From Chitinophaga filiformis (GTDB lineage Bacteria; Bacteroidota; Bacteroidia; Chitinophagales; Chitinophagaceae), in assembly GCF_900102545.1 (NCBI RefSeq), contig NZ_FNBN01000003.1, positions 487,461 through 551,460 of the forward strand: a stretch of DNA of 64,000 nt. The letters run 5' to 3'. The position numbers and the translations under genes were made by a program. Each line of letters starts with the position of its first letter. Position 1 is the stretch's first letter. Below are positions 8,809 through 16,891 of the stretch, piece after piece. The notes under the pieces are model-generated. The model had not been told where the DNA came from and searched no databases. It was given only the letters and a program-made list of their open reading frames with translations.

Positions 8809-9240
8809 TTAATCGTAAGACAGCGGGCTCACATAGAAGAAGCTGCTGTAGTGGAATGGTGTTTTATTGCGGGACAAGGTGCCGGTAATGGTCACTTTGA
8901 TCTTCTTTTTAACCTTGCGGGTATTGAAGCCGGTCAGCTCTTCCTGGCTGACTACGGCCATCACCCTGATCTGTGTTAACCGGCGCTCGTATCGTGAGAT
9001 GGAGGCTTTTACGGCCATCTCTACCTGCTCTTTCACTTCATTGTTGGATGCCCGGATATCAAAATCCGAATCCCACAGCTTGCAGCCGTACTGCGGATCA
9101 TCTTTGTTCTCTCCAAGTACGGTGGTGATAAGCAGGTGTATATGTTGCGCCACGGAATCTTCCAGGCTGCAGTCAGGAAGGTCCTTCTTCTGTAGGATGT
9201 GGGAGAAGTTCAGTGGCAGTTTATAATACTGACTTTTCAT
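8809..9240 (-). CDS. tssE: T6SS baseplate protein TssE (gp25-like)
   Basis: A 143-residue gp25-like baseplate protein, related to a T4 phage wedge protein that nucleates sheath assembly. Segments SVAQHIHLLITTVLGE and DPQYGCKLWDSDFD match the gp25 core, in which the early helix is followed by a YG-containing turn. The length is normal for the family. It is 17 bp downstream of the PKD gene and 9 bp upstream of tssF on the same strand. Confidence 0.88.
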   Translation of the reverse strand: MKSQYYKLPLNFSHILQKKDLPDCSLEDSVAQHIHLLITTVLGENKDDPQYGCKLWDSDFDIRASNNEVKEQVEMAVKASISRYERRLTQIRVMAVVSQEELTGFNTRKVKKKIKVTITGTLSRNKTPFHYSSFFYVSPLSYD

Positions 9241-9257
9241 ACAGGTAGTGTAAATGA

Positions 9258-10328
9258 TCAGAATATACCCAGGAATTTCTTGTCATATCTTACGCGGATC
9301 TCTTTCACACAGCCGTTCTGATCTTTGATCAGGTTCACCAATTCTATTTTGAACCGTTTCTTGCCACGGATCCTGGAGCAGAAATGCGAAAAAGTATCGG
9401 TCTCTTTATCATTCAGTAGCACCCGTGCCCCAAGATTATCACAGAGATACTGGGAGAAGTCGGAAGCATTTTTCTGCTTGTCAATCACCTGTGTCAGGAA
9501 GAACTTAAACTCGTCATCCGAAATAGCAGGTGTTTTAGGCTTTTCTGGCGCTGCAGGAGCTCCGGCTGACGGATCTGCTGGTTTTGTCTCTTCAGGGAAA
9601 GGAATGGGCTCAAAATGGTCATTTGAAGGGCGCTGGGCAGGAGCTGGGAACACGGTGATACGTTTTGTCACCATTTTACTGCTGTCCCCGTTTACGATCA
9701 GCGACAGAATGCGCTCTCCCGGAGAGCCAAAAGTATACTTAACCGAATTGCCACCATGGGTTTCTGCATTGGGCTGTAACAGCTGCCATGACCATTTGCT
9801 GGCGTTAGGCATGTGATTGGAGTAGGTCACAGACCGTCCTACAAATACTTCTTCCGGACCTTCTATAACAGGGTAGATATCTCCGCGGGTATCAGGCGCT
9901 TTTTCCGGAGGGGCATTCAGGATGATTACTTCCTGGCGCCAGTCGCATTTGCCCCTGCGCAGGGTAACGGTGTAGCTGCCTGCTTTGCTGAAAGCATGAT
10001 ATACCTGTAATCCTGGTGCAGTGGCGGTAGAATCACCGAAATCCCAGCTCAGTCCATCATTGCTGCTGCCTTTCAGGTCTGCTCTGAATGTGATCACTTC
10101 ACCGGCTGTGAATGAATTGGTTTTGTTGGCATGCAGCTGACTGGCTAATACAATAGCCGCCTCACTACAGGTTTCCCGGTTAGATGCCTGGAATGCCAGC
10201 AAAACTATGCTGATAGCCAGTAATGACAGAAAAGTATACAATACCATCGGGTCAATATGGCTTGTAATTTTGCTGAAGGGTCTGTACGTATTCACTCTTC
10301 GCTCATTTTGGGTCTTGCGCGGGGTCAT
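9258..10328 (-). CDS. Membrane-anchored PKD-domain protein of the T6SSiii locus (TssP-like candidate)
   Basis: A 356-residue protein from the ATG at 10328; a TTG at 10382 would add 18 residues and is less likely. One membrane segment lies near residues 28-50 (VLYTFLSLLAISIVLLAF), so the bulk should be periplasmic. Two PKD-like beta-sandwich repeats follow, with LSWDFGDSTA and a YTVTLRR strand in the first and a weaker copy around WSWQLLQP. A Pro/Ala-rich linker leads to a C-terminal domain of about 110 residues with conserved-looking FKIELVNLIKD. Subtype iii systems use their own membrane proteins in place of TssJLM. I suspect this is the one called TssP but cannot confirm the name. Confidence 0.7.
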   Translation of the reverse strand: MTPRKTQNERRVNTYRPFSKITSHIDPMVLYTFLSLLAISIVLLAFQASNRETCSEAAIVLASQLHANKTNSFTAGEVITFRADLKGSSNDGLSWDFGDSTATAPGLQVYHAFSKAGSYTVTLRRGKCDWRQEVIILNAPPEKAPDTRGDIYPVIEGPEEVFVGRSVTYSNHMPNASKWSWQLLQPNAETHGGNSVKYTFGSPGERILSLIVNGDSSKMVTKRITVFPAPAQRPSNDHFEPIPFPEETKPADPSAGAPAAPEKPKTPAISDDEFKFFLTQVIDKQKNASDFSQYLCDNLGARVLLNDKETDTFSHFCSRIRGKKRFKIELVNLIKDQNGCVKEIRVRYDKKFLGIF

Positions 10329-10475
10329 GGGTTTTTCAATTTCTGCAATTTTAAATATTTTTTTAGATAAATGACTAAACAACCTACATTCGTAGTTGAA
10401 ATTTTAGTAATTATTGTGTTGTTGAAAGCCTGAATTCAGACCCTGATTAATCGAAAAACCTAAATTAACCCGTTG

Positions 10476-11429
10476 ATGGTAAATAATGCCCAAAAAGCCG
10501 CAGTACTCGAAGAAGTCATTGATCATATTCATCGTCTGCATTATGACGTGCGTGCAGAAGTAGTAGTAGGTGAACTGCTGGACAATGATGTGAAAGAGGC
10601 TGATGTGGCAGTACAAATGAAGAACGTTTTTACAAGAGCTTTTAATAAAGATATTTTAGATGCACAATTGGATGACTCACAACCTTATCATCCATTTGTA
10701 ACGCTGACACTCTCGCGCGACGGACTGTACGATCGCTTACCGGAAGGCCTGTTTCATACTTTCTCACCGCAGAAACATCAGGAGGTAAGCGAAATGGTGG
10801 CAAACTATAAGAAACATCAGCAGGAGGAACAGGAAGCACGTAAATTCTTCCGTCCGCTGGAACATGAATTCTTCCTGCAACGGGTATTCCTGGAACAAAG
10901 AGAGAAACACCTGTTGTTTGATGCTTTCGGGAAAGATGCCGATGCACTGTTCCTGTCTTTCTGGGGCATCCCGCAGGGACTTCCCAAAGGACCGGTTAAT
11001 AAACTTATCAGGTTAATGCCGTATATTCATCGTATAGCAGGTAACCTGCAACTGGTACAATTATACTTACAGGCTATACTGGATGAACCCGTTGAGATCT
11101 CCCGTGAGAACGGACCTGTAGCTGTATCTACTGGTAATCAGACCGGCCTGGGCGACTGCCGGCTGGGAGTGGATACAATGACTGGCAACCTGTTTTATAC
11201 AGATATGCCGCGGGTACTCGTTAAAGTAGGACCGCTGCAACATCACCGGGTATACGATTTCCTTTCCTGGCAACCTTATGGTAAATTGCTGGAGACTTGT
11301 CTGGGCTTCCTGATGCCCGCAGATGTGGAAGTAGAAACGTTGCTGGAACCCCATCCAGATGAAAAACAAGTGGTTGTGGCCGATAGCAGATATAAAGAGG
11401 GAATTATGGGATATAATTTTTTCCTGTAG
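10476..11429 (+). CDS. tssG: T6SS baseplate protein TssG
   Basis: A 317-residue TssG homologue. It scaffolds TssF in the baseplate wedge. Family-like features are RLPEGLFHTF, then LEHEFFLQRVFLEQRE in the middle and LPYIHRIAGN-like helices after it. The start is the ATG at 10476; the TTG one codon before is discounted. It is transcribed divergently from the PKD gene across about 150 bp, so the two T6SS operons may share control there. Its 3' end holds a promoter-like box for tssN. Confidence 0.85.
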   Translation: MVNNAQKAAVLEEVIDHIHRLHYDVRAEVVVGELLDNDVKEADVAVQMKNVFTRAFNKDILDAQLDDSQPYHPFVTLTLSRDGLYDRLPEGLFHTFSPQKHQEVSEMVANYKKHQQEEQEARKFFRPLEHEFFLQRVFLEQREKHLLFDAFGKDADALFLSFWGIPQGLPKGPVNKLIRLMPYIHRIAGNLQLVQLYLQAILDEPVEISRENGPVAVSTGNQTGLGDCRLGVDTMTGNLFYTDMPRVLVKVGPLQHHRVYDFLSWQPYGKLLETCLGFLMPADVEVETLLEPHPDEKQVVVADSRYKEGIMGYNFFL

Positions 11430-11442
11430 CCTTAAATGGAAC

Positions 11443-11450
11443 TATTTTTG
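11443..11450 (+). promoter_or_regulatory. possible -7 element upstream of tssN
   Basis: TATTTTTG fits TAnnTTTG, 55 bp before the tssN start. A T-run at 11417-11422 lies at the -33 position, but there is no exact TTTG. Confidence 0.35.
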
Positions 11451-11504
11451 CATGTAATGTTGGCTCTGTAAAACTGTTTTAACCCTTTTCCCAATTGGAA
11501 AACT

Positions 11505-12365
11505 ATGATACTTAAAGCGAAAATTTATCTTGTATTAGCTGCCATACTAGCTATCGGATCTCTGATAGTTGGATTGCTGAGCCGTTATATTAAAAACTTT
11601 ACCCTATATAAGAAAAAGGCATTGTGGTATCTGTTTTTGCTCACGCTCGTATTCGCAGTTATCAGCTCTATTCCTTTCCTCTTCACACATCAGAACCTGG
11701 TCAGCCAGTATCTCTTTTACCAGGTATGGTTCCTCGGTCTAGGTATTGCCCATTGCCATATCATGTATACACGGTTCTGGGCAAATGAACGTACACTTGG
11801 CTCCGAACTATCCTTTATTGTAGCCATCTGTTTGTTTGGCGGCGTAGGCTTTATGTTAGTGCAGTTCCTTTTCACCAAAGGAGATTTCCTGTATTATCCG
11901 ATGCTCACCTGCTTCCTCGCATTTGCATTACCGACCTTTGTATACAAGACCTTTGAAAAGATGATGGCTATACCAGCCAAGGTGCATAAGTGGTGGCAGT
12001 ATCCGGCTTATCATGAACAACCGGAAGTGAATGAAGATGATATGAGAGACCTGATCGTAATTGGGTTTGAACTGGAGAAGAACAGCAGGGACAGTGACCG
12101 CACTTATTTCAGGGCACGAACGCCTATTAAGATGGACCTGGGTGACCTGTTCTATCATTTTGTAAATGACTACAACGACCGTTATCCCAATACACCGATC
12201 GACGTGATGGACCAGAACGGACAGCCTTACGGATGGGTATTCCATCTCAAATCAAGATGGCTGGGAATAGCCCGTACGCTGGATCCTGAGAAACCTGTAT
12301 TCATGAATGGTATGCAGGAAAATAGTGTGATCATTTGTAACAGGATTGTGTTGAATAATAATTGA
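11505..12365 (+). CDS. tssN: T6SSiii inner-membrane protein TssN
   Basis: A 286-residue protein with about five membrane segments in residues 1-155, such as ILKAKIYLVLAAILAIGSL and YPMLTCFLAFALPTFVY. A soluble cytoplasmic C-terminal domain follows, with ARTPIKMDLGDLFYHF. This layout and position match TssN, a protein found only in Bacteroidota subtype iii systems and thought to replace part of the TssJLM membrane complex. It lies between tssG and tssK on the same strand. Confidence 0.82.
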   Translation: MILKAKIYLVLAAILAIGSLIVGLLSRYIKNFTLYKKKALWYLFLLTLVFAVISSIPFLFTHQNLVSQYLFYQVWFLGLGIAHCHIMYTRFWANERTLGSELSFIVAICLFGGVGFMLVQFLFTKGDFLYYPMLTCFLAFALPTFVYKTFEKMMAIPAKVHKWWQYPAYHEQPEVNEDDMRDLIVIGFELEKNSRDSDRTYFRARTPIKMDLGDLFYHFVNDYNDRYPNTPIDVMDQNGQPYGWVFHLKSRWLGIARTLDPEKPVFMNGMQENSVIICNRIVLNNN

Positions 12366-12449
12366 ATAACTGATAGTGGTAGTTGACCTGCACAGTTGAT
12401 CCCTCATATATGTATGTAAACAATCATTTCTTACGTAAACAATCATCCC

Positions 12450-13625
12450 ATGGCAGAGCCGCTCAAACATTTTCCCGTTAACTGGGTGGATGGAATGAAA
12501 ATAAAAAAGCAGCATTTTGTAGAAACTGAAAATGCCATGCTTGATCAGATCCGGGATGCTATCTCCAGTAGTTTGCATGCGCAGAACTATGGACTATTGC
12601 CGGCTAAAGCAGAGAACAAGGAATCGCTCCGTTGCTGGTTCGTAACCGACAACCAGCATCAGTGGCGTATCAAACTCACAGAATGCCGCGCTGTAACTCC
12701 GGGTGGCGCCCGTATTGAGATCCCTGAACATACCGTGCATTCACTGAAATATGCAACAACGTTCCCGGAAGCAACTTTCAACTGGGACCCGCAACATACG
12801 GAAGGAGCTTACTATATCATGATTCAGGTGAATCCCTTTGACCGTCAGCCAAGTGGAGAACCGCTGCTGCATGAAGATCCACCCCGCCTTCCATATGCTA
12901 CGCCTGAATACCACTTGTTCGTACAACCGGTATCGCAATTACCAAACGGACAGCTGGGTAGTTACCAGATGGTATTAGGCCGTATCACCGTTACAGATGG
13001 CCGGCCGCAGTTGGATGATGATTATATACCGCCCACCAGTATTGTGTCCGCGCATCCTGCACTAGCAGACCTGCACCAGGAGCTGGACCAGTTCCTTGGT
13101 CACCTGGAATTGCATGGTGTCCAGATCGTACAGAAGATCTATGGCAGGAATCAGAATAATGATCTGGCACAGGTGGTACTATATATTACAGAAAGGCTGG
13201 TGCAATACCTCGGTACACGTATCTCACAGTTCCGCTGGTTAGGTTTGTATCAGTCGCCCGCCGAAATGCTGGAAGTAGTAGCCGGTCTGGCGCGTACTAT
13301 CAAAAATGCAGTTGATCTACGTGCTGGCACCGGTAAAGAAGAGTTGCTGAATTACTTCTCAGAATGGTGTGAATTAAGGCAGGGAGAACTGGAAACGCTC
13401 ATGGTAAATTGTGCGAATATACGTTACCGGCATATCGACGTCAGGGAATGCCTGCAACCAATGATCCCCTTTGTTCGTGCAGTCAGCAAACTGTTTGAAA
13501 GTCTGAGCAGACTGGATTATATCGGACGCAAAACAGACAGCGGCATTTTTGTGAAAGAGGAGTCAGCCGAAGATGCGGAATACCTGCGTAAGCACAAGAC
13601 AAAAAGATGGTTCTTCACAGATTAA
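12450..13625 (+). CDS. tssK: T6SS baseplate protein TssK
   Basis: A 391-residue TssK homologue, which links the baseplate to the membrane complex. The N-terminal FPVNWVDGMKIKKQHFVET corresponds to the usual VxWxEGMxLxPQHF motif of the family. The C-terminal half is helical, like the TssK neck and head. It is shorter than gammaproteobacterial TssK (about 440 residues), as usual in subtype iii. The 84-bp leader before it contains GTAAACAATCAT twice, at 12416-12427 and 12435-12446. Confidence 0.88.
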   Translation: MAEPLKHFPVNWVDGMKIKKQHFVETENAMLDQIRDAISSSLHAQNYGLLPAKAENKESLRCWFVTDNQHQWRIKLTECRAVTPGGARIEIPEHTVHSLKYATTFPEATFNWDPQHTEGAYYIMIQVNPFDRQPSGEPLLHEDPPRLPYATPEYHLFVQPVSQLPNGQLGSYQMVLGRITVTDGRPQLDDDYIPPTSIVSAHPALADLHQELDQFLGHLELHGVQIVQKIYGRNQNNDLAQVVLYITERLVQYLGTRISQFRWLGLYQSPAEMLEVVAGLARTIKNAVDLRAGTGKEELLNYFSEWCELRQGELETLMVNCANIRYRHIDVRECLQPMIPFVRAVSKLFESLSRLDYIGRKTDSGIFVKEESAEDAEYLRKHKTKRWFFTD

Positions 13626-13657
13626 TTTCATTCAAACAATAATTTCATTCAAACAAT
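13624..13657 (+). repeat. 17-bp perfect tandem duplication in the tssO leader
   Basis: AATTTCATTCAAACAAT occurs twice without a gap, at 13624-13640 and 13641-13657, between the tssK stop and the tssO start. It duplicates the presumed translation-initiation leader. Confidence 0.85.
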
Positions 13658-13664
13658 ATAATAC

Positions 13665-14177
13665 ATGCGTGTACTAAACAAACAGGAGAGAACAGTCGCC
13701 TTTTTATGGTTCCTGCTTTTCTTCGTTATCACGGTAGGGCTCTTTGTACTGGCCGTATTTTTCAACTACCAGGTACCTTCAAGAGAGAACACTGCGCTCC
13801 GTAAACAACTGAGCTCTTTCCGCCAGGAACAGGCTTTTCAGGGAGATTTTCTGCAGAAGATGGAGAAGGTGAAAAACAACCTTGATTCTATTAATCTGCC
13901 TAATCAGAATGCCAATTACATGGATCAGGTGATAGCACAGGATCTCGTAAATATGCGTAATACCATCCCTAAAGAATCAGTAACACACTACGGGCTGTAC
14001 AATAATATTATTCAGAATTTATTGTCCATTCAGCAAAGTAAACAACAAATGAGAGGTTTACAGAATGCACAACAGACTATTGCAGAACTGAAAGAGAAGA
14101 TTGCGGACCTCAATAGAGAACTGGAAACGACGAGAAATGAACTTGATTATAACAGACAGATTATGAGATCAAGATGA
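13665..14177 (+). CDS. tssO: T6SSiii membrane/coiled-coil protein TssO
   Basis: A 170-residue protein with a short cytoplasmic start, one membrane helix at about 13-34 (FLWFLLFFVITVGLFVLAVF) and a long heptad-rich periplasmic tail. The end of the tail (ELKEKIADLNRELETTRNEL) is a clear coiled coil. Size, topology and position between tssK and tssD match TssO, a subtype iii-specific component of the envelope complex. Confidence 0.8.
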   Translation: MRVLNKQERTVAFLWFLLFFVITVGLFVLAVFFNYQVPSRENTALRKQLSSFRQEQAFQGDFLQKMEKVKNNLDSINLPNQNANYMDQVIAQDLVNMRNTIPKESVTHYGLYNNIIQNLLSIQQSKQQMRGLQNAQQTIAELKEKIADLNRELETTRNELDYNRQIMRSR

Positions 14178-14185
14178 GTTAAATT

Positions 14186-14217
14186 TTTGGTCGTATTAAA
14201 GGATTAATTTAAATTTG
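14186..14217 (+). promoter_or_regulatory. Bacteroidota-type promoter of tssD (hcp)
   Basis: A -33 box TTTG at 14186-14189 and a -7 box TAAATTTG at 14210-14217 are separated by 20 bp, matching the consensus TTTG-N19-21-TAnnTTTG. Transcription would start near 14222, leaving a leader of about 70 nt. It gives Hcp, needed in large amounts, its own transcription unit. Confidence 0.65.
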
Positions 14218-14292
14218 AAACATAGATAAATACATAAATAGTTAGCTTCATTTATTAGTTCTTTATTGCAAACCTTAAACATTTAACCCATC

Positions 14293-14679
14293 ATGTCCTT
14301 CAAATCAGTCTTTGAAGTAGCTGGCAAAAAAATGGTAGTAAAACATTGCAGCTACGATCTCACACAGGAAGTAGACGCTACCGGCCGCCCCTCATCAATA
14401 ACCCGCGGTGGTCGCATCCGTCTCGTTGTCGAATCAACTGGTGAAACAGATCTCTTTGAATGGATGGTGAACAACTTTGAAAGAAAAGATGGCACCGTTA
14501 CATTCTTCAAGAGAGATTCTGATGCCGAGTTGAAGAAACTCAATTTTAAAGAAGGTTACCTGGTAAAGTTTGAAGAGTCTTTTGATTCTGACGACAAGAG
14601 CCCGATGACCGTTGCATTCACCATTTCTGCCCGGGAATTGAGTATGGGCAGTGGCACCCATATCAACGAATGGGTTTGA
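14293..14679 (+). CDS. tssD: T6SS tube protein Hcp (TssD)
   Basis: A 128-residue Hcp-like protein of the Bacteroidota TssD family, which stacks as hexameric rings to form the inner tube expelled by the sheath. The start MSFKSVFEVAGKKMVVKHC and the end FTISARELSMGSGTHINEWV are characteristic of this family. It has its own promoter and a good terminator. As the tube subunit it should be the most abundant product of the locus. Confidence 0.93.
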   Translation: MSFKSVFEVAGKKMVVKHCSYDLTQEVDATGRPSSITRGGRIRLVVESTGETDLFEWMVNNFERKDGTVTFFKRDSDAELKKLNFKEGYLVKFEESFDSDDKSPMTVAFTISARELSMGSGTHINEWV

Positions 14680-14715
14680 GTGGTATGATTTGTTAGCTAA
14701 ACGAAATTATGCCAT

Positions 14716-14745
14716 GGCCCTCGCGGATAACGCGGGGGCTTTTTG
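14716..14745 (+). terminator. terminator of tssD
   Basis: The stem GCCCTCGCG (14717-14725) pairs with CGCGGGGGC (one G-T pair) around a GATAA loop and is followed by TTTTT. It ends the T6SS block. Confidence 0.8.
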
Positions 14746-14757
14746 GTTCTTATAGCA

Positions 14758-15144
14758 TCAGTTCCAGAACATCGGCTTAAAGGCAAACCAGCCGAGCACC
14801 GGAAATAACTGCATGGGTACAACGAGGCCCGGAAATAATTCGGGGTGATCTACATCTAAGGGAAGACTGATCATAAAAGGGATGATAAGGCTAACAAATG
14901 TGCCGCCGGTGAGAAGGAGGTTGGTTAAAATTGTCATATCCTTTTTGAATAGTTTATCGATACCAAAACAGAACAGTGCAATCAGCATCCCGGCAAACAG
15001 GGAAGCACTGAATATACTGGCTGTTGATACAATACTACTAAAGGAAATATCCAGTGCAGCAACGTAGATGCGATAATAAAAAAAAGCAGCAAGCCCTGAA
15101 AAAGAGCCTGCTGCCAATCCGTTGAGGAAGTATTTTTTAAACAT
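14758..15144 (-). CDS. small four-helix membrane protein, unknown function
   Basis: A 128-residue hydrophobic protein with about four membrane segments, for example FLNGLAAGSFSGLAAFFYY and LLTGGTFVSLIIPFMISL, and a Trp-rich end (GWFAFKPMFWN). I do not recognise a named family. It begins 8 bp after yceI on the same strand, so the two are probably one operon. Confidence 0.7.
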   Translation of the reverse strand: MFKKYFLNGLAAGSFSGLAAFFYYRIYVAALDISFSSIVSTASIFSASLFAGMLIALFCFGIDKLFKKDMTILTNLLLTGGTFVSLIIPFMISLPLDVDHPELFPGLVVPMQLFPVLGWFAFKPMFWN

Positions 15145-15152
15145 GTAATTGC

Positions 15153-15686
15153 TTATTGGGTAACCGGAACACTTACATTTAATTTGAACACGTCGTCAAC
15201 CCTGCCTCCTGCTTCGCCAATACCAAAGTCGACGCGGTTTACATTAAAGTTACCATTAAAAATGCCTCCGTTACCATTTCTTGTGAAAGTGAATGGAACC
15301 GTGAATGGTTTCTTCACACCATGCATTTCCAGTTCACCCTGCGCTTCATAACCCGCTGCAGTTTTATTCACTTTTGATGCAACGAAGTGGATGGTGGGAT
15401 ATTTGGATGCATCAAACCATTTGCTGCCTTTTGCATGTGTATTCTTTAAGCCATTGCCGGTATTGATGGACGTTACGTCGATAGTCACGTCAAACCTGGA
15501 AGCGGCCAGGTTCTTTTCGTCAAATATCACCTGTCCTTTCAGATCTTTGAAGATACCGTTGGCGCCCGAGCCGGAAAACTTAATAGAGTGGCCCTCTGCA
15601 ATCTTCCAGTTCTGGGAAGATACAAAGGTGAAAGCAGATGCCAGCAGAATGATGGCAGCTGCAAACGGATAAAATGCTTTTTTCAT
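15153..15686 (-). CDS. YceI family lipid-binding periplasmic protein
   Basis: A 177-residue exported protein. From the ATG at 15686 the signal peptide is KKAFYPFAAAIILLASAFTF and the mature part starts near SSQNWKI. Upstream ATGs at 15698 and 15719 are possible but lengthen the n-region. The beta-barrel lipocalin-like YceI fold is indicated by HSIKFSGSGANGIFKDLKG, the FDVTIDVTSINTGN pair and a late GNFNVNRVDFGIGE. YceI proteins bind polyisoprenoid or fatty-acid-like lipids. The divergent region upstream has a CTAACA/TGTTAG palindrome. Confidence 0.88.
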   Translation of the reverse strand: MKKAFYPFAAAIILLASAFTFVSSQNWKIAEGHSIKFSGSGANGIFKDLKGQVIFDEKNLAASRFDVTIDVTSINTGNGLKNTHAKGSKWFDASKYPTIHFVASKVNKTAAGYEAQGELEMHGVKKPFTVPFTFTRNGNGGIFNGNFNVNRVDFGIGEAGGRVDDVFKLNVSVPVTQ

Positions 15687-15800
15687 TGTAGTGTTCATTA
15701 GTGTGATTGTGTGGTTCAAAAGTAATCGGATAATTACTCTGCTGCAAAAACGATACCTATAAATAAATGTTAATAAGTTAGCCCCCGCGGTAGATAAAAG

Positions 15801-15814
15801 CTAACAAATGTTAG
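15801..15814. promoter_or_regulatory. 14-bp palindrome, candidate regulator site
   Basis: CTAACAAATGTTAG is a perfect dyad (6-bp arms, 2-bp centre). It lies between the divergent yceI and DoxX-like genes, 47 bp before the latter. The linked Crp/Fnr regulator could bind it; that link is only inferred. Confidence 0.4.
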
Positions 15815-15860
15815 TCCGCCGGGACAGGTTTTATGGGAACTTTGTGTCAAAATCAAGACG

Positions 15861-16307
15861 ATGGCATTCCTTTCCGGACTTTTATCAATAGGATTATTAT
15901 TACTGCTGGCAGGCCACTTATTCAATGTTCCCTGGTTGCAGCAGTGGCAGCACGATGCACAGGTGGCCGCTGCGGTCATGTTTGTACTGATAGGCGTTAT
16001 GCACCTGGTTACACCCCGGAAACTGACGTATATGATTGAAGGCTGGCTGCCATATGCCCTGGAGCTGGTATTGATCAGCGGTATATTCGAAATAGTATTG
16101 GGATTGGGATTATTGATCCCTGGTGTCAGGAACTATGCTGCATGGGGACTGATCATATTACTGATCCTCATGTTCCCTGCAAATATTTACGTAGCGGTAA
16201 AGCAATTACCTGCGCCAGGCGGTTTACCGGCAAAAGCCTGGTATACCTGGAGCAGACTGGCCTTTCAACCTGTTTATATTGCGTGGGTGTGGTGGTGCGT
16301 GCGTTAA
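15861..16307 (+). CDS. DoxX-like four-helix membrane protein
   Basis: A 148-residue inner-membrane protein with four helices, including FLSGLLSIGLLLLLAGHLF, ALELVLISGIFEIVLGLGLL and WGLIILLILMFPANIYVAV. The FPANIYVAV segment and overall layout are typical of small DoxX-like proteins of unknown function. Its stop overlaps the stop region of the convergent Crp/Fnr gene by 4 bp. Confidence 0.75.
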   Translation: MAFLSGLLSIGLLLLLAGHLFNVPWLQQWQHDAQVAAAVMFVLIGVMHLVTPRKLTYMIEGWLPYALELVLISGIFEIVLGLGLLIPGVRNYAAWGLIILLILMFPANIYVAVKQLPAPGGLPAKAWYTWSRLAFQPVYIAWVWWCVR

Positions 16308-16876
16308 AGCTCCCGTCTGATACGGCTCAGGCTTTCGGGTGCTATGCCCAGGTAAGAGGCAACGTATTTTACGGGTATCTGCTGTACTACCTGCGGATGT
16401 TCTTCCAGCAGCTGAAGGTACCGTTCTTTGGCACTGAATTGCAAAAAGGCCAGCTCCCGCTGATACTTACGGACATACTGGTATTCTGCCAGCAAACGGC
16501 CGGTATGTTCTGCCGCATGACTTTTCCTGTATAGTTCCTGCAGATCGGCGTAATAGAAAGCAAAGCCATTTACAGGCGTTATAGCCTGCAAAGATACGAT
16601 AGAGGGCTGCTGGGTAATAAAAGAGGCGTAGGCGGTCGAAAACTGGCCCGGAAATGCGAAATCGAGGGATACTTCCTTGTCCTGGTGTACGGTGAATACC
16701 CTGACAATACCCGACGAAATAAAATAGATCGCAGAAGAAACCCTGCCCATATGAGCAAGAAAAGAGCCGTTACTGAACTCCACAGGTTGCAGTAACGGCT
16801 CAAATAAATGCCAGTTATCTCCCGAATGTTTGTCAAGCTGTAATATGGCCTGTTTTACCTCGTTGATATCTGGCAT
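16304..16876 (-). CDS. Crp/Fnr family transcription regulator
   Basis: A 190-residue regulator. Residues about 20-120 form a cyclic-nucleotide-binding beta roll (GSFLAHMGRVSSAIYFISSG, then VSLDFAFPGQF). The C-terminal helix-turn-helix includes YVASYLGIAPESLSRIRREL. No cysteine cluster for an Fnr-type iron-sulphur centre is present, and the ligand is unknown. It lies 15 bp after coaA on the same strand. Proteins of this form are very common in Chitinophagaceae. Confidence 0.87.
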   Translation of the reverse strand: MPDINEVKQAILQLDKHSGDNWHLFEPLLQPVEFSNGSFLAHMGRVSSAIYFISSGIVRVFTVHQDKEVSLDFAFPGQFSTAYASFITQQPSIVSLQAITPVNGFAFYYADLQELYRKSHAAEHTGRLLAEYQYVRKYQRELAFLQFSAKERYLQLLEEHPQVVQQIPVKYVASYLGIAPESLSRIRREL

Positions 16877-16891
16877 GTCAGGTATTTTAAA

